From an uncultured Blastocatellia bacterium (GTDB lineage: Bacteria > Acidobacteriota > Blastocatellia > Chloracidobacteriales > Chloracidobacteriaceae), in contig CALGZC010000033.1 of NCBI GenBank assembly GCA_937934745.1, forward strand, positions 1 through 64,000: a stretch of 64,000 nucleotides of DNA, read 5' to 3'. Positions 42,031 to 49,965 of this stretch are shown here, one piece after another (positions within the stretch are counted from its first letter, which is position 1; every line of letters begins with the position of its first letter). The position numbers and the translations under genes are program-made. Under the pieces are notes generated by a model. It did not search any database and was not told the DNA's origin. It saw only the letters and a program-made list of their open reading frames with translations.

Positions 42031-42804
42031 CTACCAAATCAGTTCAAACTCCATATCGGTGGCACCGCTGGCGCGATCAACAATGCGGATGACCGCTACG
42101 AAATCATTGTTGGCCGACGGCTGCTGAAAGACCTCGACCCGCCCGCGTCCGCGGAGGCGATTGGCCCGAACCGTGACCGGGTAGCGCGGCAGCGGACTGG
42201 TGAATGTGAAGCGTTCGTTGAGCGGGAGTTGCCCGGAGATACGTTCCGTGCGTACCTCGTCACCTCGCACATAAATGTAGATCTCGTCATCAACCCGCCC
42301 AGACCACCGCAGGCGGCCGGTGACACGGCCGGCATCCCAGCCACCTGAATTCCAGCGTCCGTCCTGACGTCCGTCATTGGGTTCGCGTCCGAGGTTGCCC
42401 CGGCCGAACCGTAGCTCACGGGCAATATCATCGAGTGTGCTCGGCAGGCTACTCCAACCGGGTTCAAAGTTGGCTTGGCTGCGCAGAAAGTCAACGGCAT
42501 GATTGAGTTCGGCATCTGGGCGACCTGCCCGTGCCATCTGGGCAAAGAGTTCTGCTCCGGCGACAAACATCCGCGCCTGGTAAAAGCGTTGAATATCGCG
42601 CCGGCTGCTGCTCAAACCGCGCTGGTAATCCCGTTCCAAGCGGTCGGCAACATCGCGTGCCTGGCGGACCAGTTGGTTCGCCAGGTTTTCAAGCCGGTTG
42701 TTGAACCGTTGGCGTCCGGCACTCGGCAGGGAAGACGAAAGGGTGAGGACAAAGAGCAGGCTCAAGACGGCGACAAAGGAACGTGGTGCTGTCATCATGG
42801 GCAT
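42031..42804 (-). CDS. Secreted protein of unknown function
   Basis: I do not recognise the family. The 257-residue protein begins with a signal peptide (FVAVLSLLFVLTLSSSLPSAG). A helical part follows (about 35-110, with QLVRQARDVADRLERDYQRG and FRSQANFEPGW-like text), then a Gly/Asn/Asp-rich linker (about 135-160). The C-terminal beta-rich domain contains GRLRWSGRVDDEIYIYVRGDEV and ends in MEFELIW. It is probably periplasmic or surface bound. It is on the same strand as, and 72 bases downstream of, the M20 hydrolase gene. Confidence 0.7.
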   Translation of the reverse strand: MPMMTAPRSFVAVLSLLFVLTLSSSLPSAGRQRFNNRLENLANQLVRQARDVADRLERDYQRGLSSSRRDIQRFYQARMFVAGAELFAQMARAGRPDAELNHAVDFLRSQANFEPGWSSLPSTLDDIARELRFGRGNLGREPNDGRQDGRWNSGGWDAGRVTGRLRWSGRVDDEIYIYVRGDEVRTERISGQLPLNERFTFTSPLPRYPVTVRANRLRGRGRVEVFQQPSANNDFVAVIRIVDRASGATDMEFELIW

Positions 42805-42875
42805 CTCGCTCGGTCAAGATTTGATACCAACCGCCGGCAGTCCGGGCGGCTGGTGCCCCAAGGATGCGTCCGGTG

Positions 42876-44342
42876 TCAGTTTTGTTGGTCGGACCGGACG
42901 GATGCCCCAGGCTTGCTTGGCCCGGCTTCGGACCCAGCCTGGCCGCCGGGTTGCCGGGCTGCTGCTTCCAGCCAATCGGTCGCCAGAGCTGCCATGACGG
43001 CGACACCAATCGGTAAGCATTGTTCATCCACATCAAAATCCGGCGTGTGGAGCATAGCCGTGATGCCCTTGGCTTTGTTCCCGACGCCGAGGAAGTAAAA
43101 GAAGGCAGGGACGCGGTTAGCAAAGTATGCGAAATCCTCCGCGCCCATCTGCGGACGTACAGCGAGAACATTGGCATCACCGACGATGCGCCGGATGGTG
43201 GGGAGCATCTGCGCAACAAGCTGGGGGTTGTTGACGGTGACAGGCACGATGCGTTCGTAGTCTAGTTCGTAGCCGGCACCGTGGCTTTCTGTCACACCCT
43301 TGAGTATCTGCCGCATCAGCGGCTCAATCCGCGCGTGAACCTCTGGGTCAAGCGTTCGCACCGTGCCTTCCATTCGGACTTCATCCGCCAGGATATTAAA
43401 GCGATTACCGCCGTGGATGCTGCCGATGGAGAGAACCAGGGGCGTTTGGGTATCAATGCGTCGGCTCCGAATGGTTTGAAGTTGTTCAATGACGGCGGCG
43501 GCGGTCACGATGGCATCTACCCCCTCATGTGGGTAAGCCCCGTGAACCTTCTTACCGCGTATGGTGATGAGAAAGCGGTCGGCGCTCGCCATTGCTGAGG
43601 TTTCGCAATAGCCAATCGAGCCGACTTCCAGCATCGGCAGGCAGTGCAATCCAAAGATGGCCTCCGGTGTGGGGGCATCGAAGGCGCCTTCCTCAAGCAT
43701 CATTTTTGCGCCGCCCTGCTCGCCACGCGGCGGTCCTTCTTCGGCTGGCTGGAAGATAAACTTCACCACACCGGGCAAGTCGGCGCGGTATTTGGCCAGC
43801 ACTTCCGCAACGCCAAGCGCGACGGTTGTGTGTACATCGTGTCCGCAGGCATGCATAACGCCGGGATGGCGCGATTTGTAGGGTGTGTCGCGGGTTTCCT
43901 CAATCGGGAGGGCGTCCATGTCGGCGCGGATGGCGATGACCTTACCGGGTCGTCCGCCGCGCAGGACGCCGATGACCCCGTGATGGGCAATGCCGGTGGT
44001 GACTTCCAGACCGAGCGCCCGAAGCCGTTCTGCGACGAGCCGCGCGGTACGTTCCTCTCGATTGGAGAGTTCCGGGTGCCGGTGCAGGTCGCGGCGAAGA
44101 TCGATAAGTGTTGGCGTTAGGTCGGCAATATCCTGCCGGTAGCGGGCATCACGGGCATGGGTCGCGACGGACGGTGGGTGAGAATTCACCATAGCGCAGG
44201 GCTTGTGTGCCGCAGCAGTAACCATCAGCAGTGAACACAGACAGCGACTTGCGGCCGGAGGAGAGCCCAAAAGGAGACCAAGCCCGCACCAGAGCAGCAG
44301 CAACCAGGCAGTGGGCATCCGTCCGTGTTGCTGCCACAGCAT
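42876..44342 (-). CDS. M20-family amidohydrolase with N-terminal signal or anchor
   Basis: This metal-dependent amidohydrolase resembles hippurate hydrolase and N-acyl-amino acid amidohydrolases. Visible motifs: DLHRHPELSNREERTA, IRADMDALPIEE (metal-binding Asp), VMHACGHDVHTTVALG, FIFQPAEEGP with the catalytic Glu, then GAEDFAYFANRVPAFFYFLG. The 488-residue protein starts with a hydrophobic segment (AWLLLLWCGLGLLLG), so it is likely exported or membrane anchored; an internal Met51 would give a cytoplasmic form. It is five bases from the membrane protein gene upstream, so the two are probably in one operon. Confidence 0.9.
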   Translation of the reverse strand: MLWQQHGRMPTAWLLLLWCGLGLLLGSPPAASRCLCSLLMVTAAAHKPCAMVNSHPPSVATHARDARYRQDIADLTPTLIDLRRDLHRHPELSNREERTARLVAERLRALGLEVTTGIAHHGVIGVLRGGRPGKVIAIRADMDALPIEETRDTPYKSRHPGVMHACGHDVHTTVALGVAEVLAKYRADLPGVVKFIFQPAEEGPPRGEQGGAKMMLEEGAFDAPTPEAIFGLHCLPMLEVGSIGYCETSAMASADRFLITIRGKKVHGAYPHEGVDAIVTAAAVIEQLQTIRSRRIDTQTPLVLSIGSIHGGNRFNILADEVRMEGTVRTLDPEVHARIEPLMRQILKGVTESHGAGYELDYERIVPVTVNNPQLVAQMLPTIRRIVGDANVLAVRPQMGAEDFAYFANRVPAFFYFLGVGNKAKGITAMLHTPDFDVDEQCLPIGVAVMAALATDWLEAAARQPGGQAGSEAGPSKPGASVRSDQQN

Positions 44343-44347
44343 ACGTC

Positions 44348-44908
44348 CTAGCCTGATGTTGACGATGACTGTAAACGGCGGGCCTGCAAGTTGCGCAGCA
44401 CGACGCCGGTTAGGAACGCGCCGATGAACGCGGCCGGTAGGTGGAGGACAAGCCCAAGTCCGACCACCGGCGCAGCGGGTTCAACGCCGGCCAGGTACAT
44501 AACGGTAACGGTTGTCCCGTAGAACAGACAGGCCGAGGCCAAACTGCCCGGCAGGGAGACAAACGTCGGGACTTTCCCGGCGTACTTAGCCTGTATCGCG
44601 GCGTTACGTCGGGCCCGTTTTTCACCCGTCGGGTCAAGTCGGCGGTTGAGAAACCCAATACCGAAGGCAAGTGCCACGGCAAAGCCGATATGGAGTCCAA
44701 AGGCCGTTGGCAGATGCGTGAAGTTCAAATCGGCCGCTGCCAAGGCAGCGGCTGCGTGCAGTGCCACCAGTGTCGTCAGGAAAAAAAAGGACGACCACAA
44801 CAGTGTGACCCCCAGCCAGGTGCTGTACGGAATCTGGCGCGGAGCTGGATCATACGCAATCGGCCTGGTGGTTGGCGAGGGTGGAAACGTCGGAGCAAGG
44901 GCATCCAT
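44348..44908 (-). CDS. Four-helix integral membrane protein of unknown function
   Basis: I do not recognise this 186-residue protein. It has four likely membrane segments (about residues 33-58, 68-86, 118-138 and 145-165) with a basic loop DPTGEKRARRNAAIQAKYAG between the second and third. ATG 44908 is preceded by GGAGGAA, which decides against a longer TTG start at 44923. It is between the M20 hydrolase and alpha/beta hydrolase genes, close to bchX. A role in the photosynthetic membrane is conceivable but unsupported. Confidence 0.75.
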   Translation of the reverse strand: MDALAPTFPPSPTTRPIAYDPAPRQIPYSTWLGVTLLWSSFFFLTTLVALHAAAALAAADLNFTHLPTAFGLHIGFAVALAFGIGFLNRRLDPTGEKRARRNAAIQAKYAGKVPTFVSLPGSLASACLFYGTTVTVMYLAGVEPAAPVVGLGLVLHLPAAFIGAFLTGVVLRNLQARRLQSSSTSG

Positions 44909-44948
44909 ACGCTGTTCCTCCAATCAGGCTGTGTGAGGCGGGCATTTC

Positions 44949-45878
44949 TCAGTCAGGGTTCAGATCAAAGATGTTGAGATACAGAAAGCGCTGGACCACA
45001 GCATTGAATGCGCCCGGTGTTTCATCTTGCGGGCAGTGACCGGTGTCTGGGATGACAACAGATTCCGCCTGGGGGATCAACTCACGGAATGGCTGAAGCA
45101 GACGCGGAGGCAACAGCCGGTCGCGTCCCCCCCAGACGAGGAGCGTTGGGGCCGCAATGCCGTTCGGCGCTTCAATGAAAAAGTCGTTCGGCCGGCGCGC
45201 CACAGCTAAGTACGAGTACTTAGCTCCTGGCCGGCGCAGGGGCGCTATAAAGGCTTCGAGCAGGTCAGGCGTCACGGCTGCCGGGTTGAAATAGGCCGAA
45301 ATCAACCCCTGCCGTGCTATATCCGGCGTCGCAAAGAGCCAATACGACAGATCGCGAAGCAAGCGGTTCTCGGCGGCAAATTGCAGCGCACGAAAGAGCA
45401 GGTCCGAGGGTGTCCGTGGGGGGTAGCCGCTTGGATCGACAAGGACAAGTCCGGCCGTTCGGTCGGGATAGTCATGCGCGAACTGGGCAGCAACCAGGCC
45501 GCCCATGGAGTGGCCGAAAAGCGTCACTTTTTTCAGGCGGCGCGCATCAAGGAAGTCACGTACCTGTTGCCCCCACAGCCGTGCGCTGTAGTGAACGTCC
45601 GGCATATCGCTCTGACCAAAGCCAAGGAGGTCAAGCGCGTACACCGTTGCGTCGGCCGCCAGCGCCGGAATGTTTTTACGCCAATGCTCAACCATTGCGC
45701 CGTAGCCGTGTAGAAGGACAACGGCGTGGCCCGACGGGTGCGGATCGGTTTCCCAGACGCGGATGCGACCGTACTGCCAATGCCAGAAGGTTTCTGTAAC
45801 GACCGTTGTTGCCGTGGGGAGGTCCTCTGCCACCTGCGCCGTGGCACCAGGCTGTTCGTCCACCAGGAGAGCCGACAT
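44949..45878 (-). CDS. Alpha/beta-fold hydrolase next to bchX
   Basis: The protein (309 residues from ATG 45878) is a canonical alpha/beta hydrolase: VVLLHGYGAMVEHWRKNI (oxyanion region), LFGHSMGGLVAAQFA (nucleophile Ser), then VWGGRDRLLPP (Asp) and PDTGHCPQDETP (His). The sequence LLGFGQSDMPDVHYS resembles cyanobacterial and plastid hydrolases, including those acting on chlorophyll derivatives, and BchO-type proteins. Its divergent neighbour is bchX, so a role in pigment metabolism is possible; that is inference. An upstream start at 45947 would add 23 residues. Confidence 0.85.
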   Translation of the reverse strand: MSALLVDEQPGATAQVAEDLPTATTVVTETFWHWQYGRIRVWETDPHPSGHAVVLLHGYGAMVEHWRKNIPALAADATVYALDLLGFGQSDMPDVHYSARLWGQQVRDFLDARRLKKVTLFGHSMGGLVAAQFAHDYPDRTAGLVLVDPSGYPPRTPSDLLFRALQFAAENRLLRDLSYWLFATPDIARQGLISAYFNPAAVTPDLLEAFIAPLRRPGAKYSYLAVARRPNDFFIEAPNGIAAPTLLVWGGRDRLLPPRLLQPFRELIPQAESVVIPDTGHCPQDETPGAFNAVVQRFLYLNIFDLNPD

Positions 45879-45954
45879 ACGAGAACTGTCAACACAGAAC
45901 ACAAACTCGTGGGGATGCTGAAAGTATGCGCCGGAAGACGGCGGCAAACAACTG

Positions 45955-45988
45955 TTTTCCGATGGAATTCGGCAGCGAATACGGAAAA
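45955..45988. promoter_or_regulatory. Nested inverted repeat in the bchX promoter region
   Basis: TTTTCCG (45955-45961) and CGGAAAA (45982-45988) enclose a second inverted repeat, ATTCG, GCAG, CGAAT (45967-45980). The 34-base element lies about 140 bases upstream of bchX and 80 bases upstream of the divergent hydrolase start. It may be a regulator-binding site shared by both. It does not match the TGT-N12-ACA site of PpsR/CrtJ. Confidence 0.4.
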
Positions 45989-46125
45989 ACGTTTGGTCGG
46001 CCCACCGGGCTGAGTATAGGTTGGATGGTAGGCGTTCGGCTCAACGCCAAGTCTTGCGTTGTAACGTTGAAGGCGTTCTTCCCCACGGCGCTGAAGACCT
46101 AAGCCTTCCTTGCGGAGGATGCTTC

Positions 46126-47010
46126 ATGTCGGCACGTCGCATTGTTGCCATCTATGGTAAAGGCGGAAGCGGTAAATCTTTCGTCACCTCTAATCTCAGC
46201 TACTACCTGGCGAGTAAGTCGCACCGTGTGCTGCAAATTGGCTGTGATCCAAAACACGACTCCACGGCGCTGTTGTTCGGCGGTAAGTCGCTCCCGACGT
46301 TGTTAGAAGCCTGGGCGTTACGTCAGGAAGCAAAAGCCGCCAGTGTGGTCCCACCGATCAGTGAGGTTGTGTTCAAACGCCATGGCGTCTTTGCCCTCGA
46401 GCTGGGCGGCCCGGAGGTGGGGCGTGGCTGCGGTGGGCGCGGCATCACACTCAGCTTCGATTTATTGTCTCAGATGGGGTTTGAGGACTGGGAGTTTGAC
46501 TACATCATTTATGACTTCCTCGGGGATGTGGTTTGCGGCGGCTTTGGGACACCGATTGCCAAGTCCATGGTGCGGGACATCATCCTTGTCGGTGGCAACG
46601 ACCATCAGGCGCTCTACGTCGTCAACAACCTCTGCAGCGCCGTTCGCTACTTTGCCGAACAGGGCGGCACGACCCGGGTTCTGGGCATGATCATCAATCG
46701 AGATGACGGCTCGGGGTGGGGCGAGCGGTATGCACAAGAAGCCGGGATTGACGTCATTACCCGCATTCCGCTCTCAGATGACATCCGCAACCGTAGCATG
46801 GCCTTCCAGTTGATTTCAGACGATCCGAACTATCGCGGTTACTTTGAGGACATTGAGTGGGCCATCTTGCATGGGACGCCAAAACTCCCGAAAGCGGTGG
46901 ACTTTGAGGCGTTTTCAAGCGACATCATGCGGACGCGCAACCTCGGCGGTCTCGATCCGGCGGCGGAAGAGGAACTCATGCCGTCGCAGTTAGAGTGTAT
47001 GGTGTTGTAA
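46126..47010 (+). CDS. bchX: Chlorophyllide a reductase iron protein subunit BchX
   Basis: BchX is the ATP-driven electron donor to BchYZ, which reduces ring B of chlorophyllide a on the way to bacteriochlorophyll a. It is a nitrogenase iron-protein homologue. The 294-residue protein has the P-loop IYGKGGSGKSFVTSNLS, then IGCDPKHDSTALLFGG (the LLFGG part separates BchX from BchL). ELGGPEVGRGCGGRGIT carries one 4Fe-4S ligand and FLGDVVCGGFGTPIA the other. The start ATG 46126 has GGAGG upstream. bchY and bchZ are not in the window. This gene is the best evidence that the organism makes bacteriochlorophyll. Confidence 0.95.
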   Translation: MSARRIVAIYGKGGSGKSFVTSNLSYYLASKSHRVLQIGCDPKHDSTALLFGGKSLPTLLEAWALRQEAKAASVVPPISEVVFKRHGVFALELGGPEVGRGCGGRGITLSFDLLSQMGFEDWEFDYIIYDFLGDVVCGGFGTPIAKSMVRDIILVGGNDHQALYVVNNLCSAVRYFAEQGGTTRVLGMIINRDDGSGWGERYAQEAGIDVITRIPLSDDIRNRSMAFQLISDDPNYRGYFEDIEWAILHGTPKLPKAVDFEAFSSDIMRTRNLGGLDPAAEEELMPSQLECMVL

Positions 47011-47681
47011 ATTTTGGTCGTACAACATCGTTCAGCGCCGCCCGGCTGCTGCGCTTGCTGCGCACTGTTTGTCCGGTTGTATGCCCGACGCGGTCCCCGG
47101 CGTGGCATCGGCATCAATGAACGCCTTGACCCACAGCGCAGGACGGCAACGGACTGCGCTACCGCGTTGGCGACTATCGGTTCGGGCAGAATATAGCGCC
47201 CGGTGCAGGCCCCCGCGTGTGTGGGGTGTTTGCAGGATGTTTCCTGACGCACGAGGCGCTCCCACGCCCGCAGCGCACACGCCCTCAAAGGCGCTTTGTC
47301 AACGGCGAGTGTTCTTATTCAGCCAGGAAGCCGCTTCAATCGAACCAATGTCCGCGAGTTTGGGCGCACCTTCCCGCCGACGAATCCGCCCCTCAATACG
47401 CAGTTCAACCTGCCGCCGCGCCGTGGCGGCCGATTCATCGTGACGCCCGACCGCTTCCGCCGCGCCTTTCCGCCGCGCCAGTTTCAGCTTGGCTTTCGGA
47501 TGACGTTTTAGCGCCTGTTGCGCCGGGCGCGGCTTGTTTCAGGTCGCCAAGGTCGGCGCTCCGGCCTATCCGACGTCGGCGCCTTCGCGTCGAATGTCCG
47601 ACTTTCCGCCCGCGGGCCGCGTCTCAAGTCGCCAGGAGCGGATGCTCGGCATTCGCTCAGTCATTTGCGGAGGTGAAAGCC
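47011..47681. other. Region between bchX and a secreted protein, with a gene remnant
   Basis: These 671 bases hold no intact gene. A long frame from 47217 runs into the next gene but its first part is Arg- and Pro-rich and resembles nothing. Another frame at 47326-47511 reads like the C-terminus of an outer-membrane receptor (separate entry). The ribosome binding site GGAGGTGA precedes ATG 47682. Confidence 0.5.
47326..47511 (+). pseudogene. C-terminal remnant of a TonB-dependent (Oar-like) receptor
   Basis: The frame reads GSRFNRTNVREFGRTFPPTN, continues with NTQFNLPPRRGG and ends PPRQFQLGFRMTF before TAG. FNRTN followed, near the end, by PRQ-Q-G-(aromatic) and a final Phe is how acidobacterial carboxypeptidase-like TonB receptors typically finish, with a last beta strand recognised by the BAM machinery. 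Upstream the frame stops near 47247 without the rest of a barrel. It therefore looks like the tail of a receptor gene lost by deletion. The call is from motif only. Confidence 0.4.
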
Positions 47682-49064
47682 ATGAAGCTCCAGTTGAGCT
47701 TAGCCCTGCTGTTACTGGCGACCTGCCTGACGACCGCCGCCGAGTCGCTTCAGAAAGCGCCCGCTCGAAAAGCCGCCGCGCCGGGCGACTGGCGCCCGAA
47801 GGTCAGGCAAGTCGGCGACCCGAACGCTAACTACCTCAATGTCGAGTTTACCGCCAGCGGGAAGTACATGGTTTGGTTCGAGGGCCTGGCGGATGGCAGC
47901 GACAACGGGATTGTCTGGCACTGCGGCGTCAACCCGCAAACCGGCGATCTCATCCCGCCGGATGGGCGCGGCTTCCGCGCCTTTGAGTCCACGTCGTGGG
48001 GACGCGCCAATCCGGGCTGCGACAAGCTTGGCGACTACTACGTTGGCACCGACCGAGCCGGGCGCTTGCTGCTGGTCCGGCCGAAGGGCCCTGCGCAGGG
48101 AGAGGTCACGTTGTTGGCGACGCCGCCCGACCCGCGCCGCCGGGCCATTTATCCAACCAATTTGCCAAGCCAGGCCGGCGGCTTTGTTTTCTTCATTCAG
48201 AATGAGAGAACGCCCGGCGCGGGGACGCGCGCGAACCAGAACAACTGGGTCGAGCTGCAATACATCTCGCTGGCCGATCCATCCAGCGCGCGGGCGATTG
48301 AGCGGCAGGACACCCCGCCGGTCGGCTTCGCGCCCATGGATATCGGGTTTGCCCGCTGGATGCGAAACCGCCCCATCGTCACGTTTGGCGCGTTGGCCGC
48401 CCCAAGCGGCAAGGTGGAAGTCCGCGCGTTTGACGCCGGGCAGCCGGAGCGCGGCGTCTTTGACTTGATCAACGACGGGCATGACAAAATTGATCCCTAC
48501 CCGGCCGCGATTGGCGATTTCGAGTATGTCATGGCCGGCATTGACGCGACGGCGACCAGTCACATTTACCGGCGTCCGGCCGGGCAGCCCGCGGATGCCC
48601 CGTTTGTTTTGTTTCGGACGCTGTTCCCGACCGGCAGCCAGCTCGCGACGCCCAGCCTCGCTCAGTCGCATGAGCCTTTCGTCCTCAACGGGCGGCTTTA
48701 CACGACGTATCAGGTCAACAATCGCGGGCGCAACTTCTTCGACACGACCTTTCGTCAGCCAGGGGAAATCTGGCTGGTTGACCTCAGCGCCAATCCTGTC
48801 GAGCAGTGGCTGATCGCGCCCGATATCCCTGGGCTTGTCGCCGAGCCAGAGCCGCTGCTGACCGCGGAGGGGGGAGCGTGGGTGTTCTACAACCGTCCGG
48901 TCGGCGAAGGCGCGCTGTTCGAGGGGCGGCGCGAAGCGCGGCGAAATCCGGCCGGGAGCGGCTGGCTTCGCCGGCGCTTCAGGTATAGCAAGGGGGCGGC
49001 TGCAACGCAGGCGAGCCCGCGCTTTGCGCTTTTCCGGGCGGACATCCCCGCGCGCGCCGAATAA
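47682..49064 (+). CDS. Secreted protein of unknown function, possible beta-propeller
   Basis: The 460-residue protein begins with a signal peptide (LQLSLALLLLATCLTTAAES) after GGAGG and ATG 47682. The mature part is beta-rich, with repeats such as YLNVEFTASGKYMVWFEG, YYVGTDRAGRLLLVRP, GGFVFFIQNERT and HIYRRPAGQPADAPFVLFR, spaced like propeller blades. I do not recognise the family. It is on the same strand as the nuo genes but separated by nearly 400 bases. Confidence 0.7.
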   Translation: MKLQLSLALLLLATCLTTAAESLQKAPARKAAAPGDWRPKVRQVGDPNANYLNVEFTASGKYMVWFEGLADGSDNGIVWHCGVNPQTGDLIPPDGRGFRAFESTSWGRANPGCDKLGDYYVGTDRAGRLLLVRPKGPAQGEVTLLATPPDPRRRAIYPTNLPSQAGGFVFFIQNERTPGAGTRANQNNWVELQYISLADPSSARAIERQDTPPVGFAPMDIGFARWMRNRPIVTFGALAAPSGKVEVRAFDAGQPERGVFDLINDGHDKIDPYPAAIGDFEYVMAGIDATATSHIYRRPAGQPADAPFVLFRTLFPTGSQLATPSLAQSHEPFVLNGRLYTTYQVNNRGRNFFDTTFRQPGEIWLVDLSANPVEQWLIAPDIPGLVAEPEPLLTAEGGAWVFYNRPVGEGALFEGRREARRNPAGSGWLRRRFRYSKGAAATQASPRFALFRADIPARAE

Positions 49065-49461
49065 TTCCGCGTCCCAATACGCCGCCTTTTTTGACTTTTC
49101 GGCGTTTCCTGTTCGTCGAACAACTGATTCGTCGCGCAACCGAGGCCGCGCCCCGGCTGCCAAGACGTACAGGAGGCTGCGCAGCGACCGTTACAGGAAG
49201 CTGCGCGGCGCTCGTCCTCAAGCCGCGCCGGCTACTGAGCGGCGTGCAGGGGCAACATCCGATCAGACCGAGAAAGGCCCTGCGCTCGAACGCGGGCAAT
49301 CGCCAACCGTGTGATCGAACGGCCTTGTGGGCGGATAGCTTGTTCGGTTGGCGCCAAAGGCTTGATTTTTGGGTGAGAAAAGCATTCCAATCGGGGCGTG
49401 TGAAAACTCACGGTGCCGCGGATCGGCAGGCGACTGCGCGAGCGACCGTAACTGGGCGGCT
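49065..49461. other. Intergenic region upstream of nuoJ with direct repeats
   Basis: No convincing gene is present. An open frame from 49024 to 49314 covers the direct repeats and is very basic. Near repeats at 49168-49186 and 49192-49210 are the only clear structure. No promoter was recognised, though the nuo genes need one here if they form a separate transcript. Confidence 0.45.
49168..49210 (+). repeat. Direct repeat, 19 bp with two mismatches, 24-base period
   Basis: TACAGGAGGCTGCGCAGCG (49168-49186) and TACAGGAAGCTGCGCGGCG (49192-49210) match at 17 of 19 positions. The period is 24 bases, eight codons if translated. Confidence 0.7.
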
Positions 49462-49959
49462 ATGACTTTTCAGCAACTGTTGTTCATTGGCTTTGCGGCG
49501 CTGGTTTTGGGCGGCGGCATCGCGGTCGTCCTCCTGCGCAACCCGCTCTACGGGGCCTTTGCGCTCATCACGTCCTTTGTCGGGCTGTCGGCCCTGTACG
49601 TCATGATGGGCGCGCAGTTCATCGGCGCGGCGCAGATCGTGGTCTATGCCGGGGCGATCATGATGCTGTTCGTCTTCGTCATCATGCTGCTCAACGTCCG
49701 GGCCGATGAGGAGCGCCCGCCGCGCCATCGCTTTCTCGTCTGGCTGGCCGCGCCGCTCGCGCTGCTGTTGAGCGCCGGCCTGTGGCTTGCCGTCGCCGGT
49801 GTGCAGGGCGACCGCGCGCCGTCCGGCGAAGCGGGCACGGTCGAGCGGGTCGGCAAAAACCTGATGACGCGCTACCTGTTGCCGTTTGAGCTAACCTCGG
49901 TGTTGATTTTGCTGGCGGTGGTGGGCGCGCTGCATCTGGCAAAGCGCGAAAAGGAGTGA
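49462..49959 (+). CDS. nuoJ: NADH-quinone oxidoreductase subunit J
   Basis: NuoJ is a membrane subunit of complex I near the quinone site and proton path. The 165-residue protein from ATG 49462 (MTFQQLLFIG) has the typical NPLYGAFALITSFVGLSALYVMMGAQFIGAAQIVVYAGAIMMLFVFVIML region and five membrane segments. A longer frame from 49369 adds 31 residues without similarity. It is followed after six bases by a secreted repeat protein instead of nuoK. Confidence 0.93.
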   Translation: MTFQQLLFIGFAALVLGGGIAVVLLRNPLYGAFALITSFVGLSALYVMMGAQFIGAAQIVVYAGAIMMLFVFVIMLLNVRADEERPPRHRFLVWLAAPLALLLSAGLWLAVAGVQGDRAPSGEAGTVERVGKNLMTRYLLPFELTSVLILLAVVGALHLAKREKE

Positions 49960-49965
49960 CGCGAT

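Noticed and set aside
45879-46125. PpsR/CrtJ-type operator (TGT-N12-ACA) before bchX
   Set aside because: I looked for this palindrome in the divergent region and did not find a convincing pair; only the TTTTCCG/CGGAAAA element stands out.
47217-47681. N-terminal extension of the secreted protein by 155 codons
   Set aside because: The extension is Arg/Pro-rich without motif, whereas ATG 47682 has a good ribosome binding site and starts a normal signal peptide.
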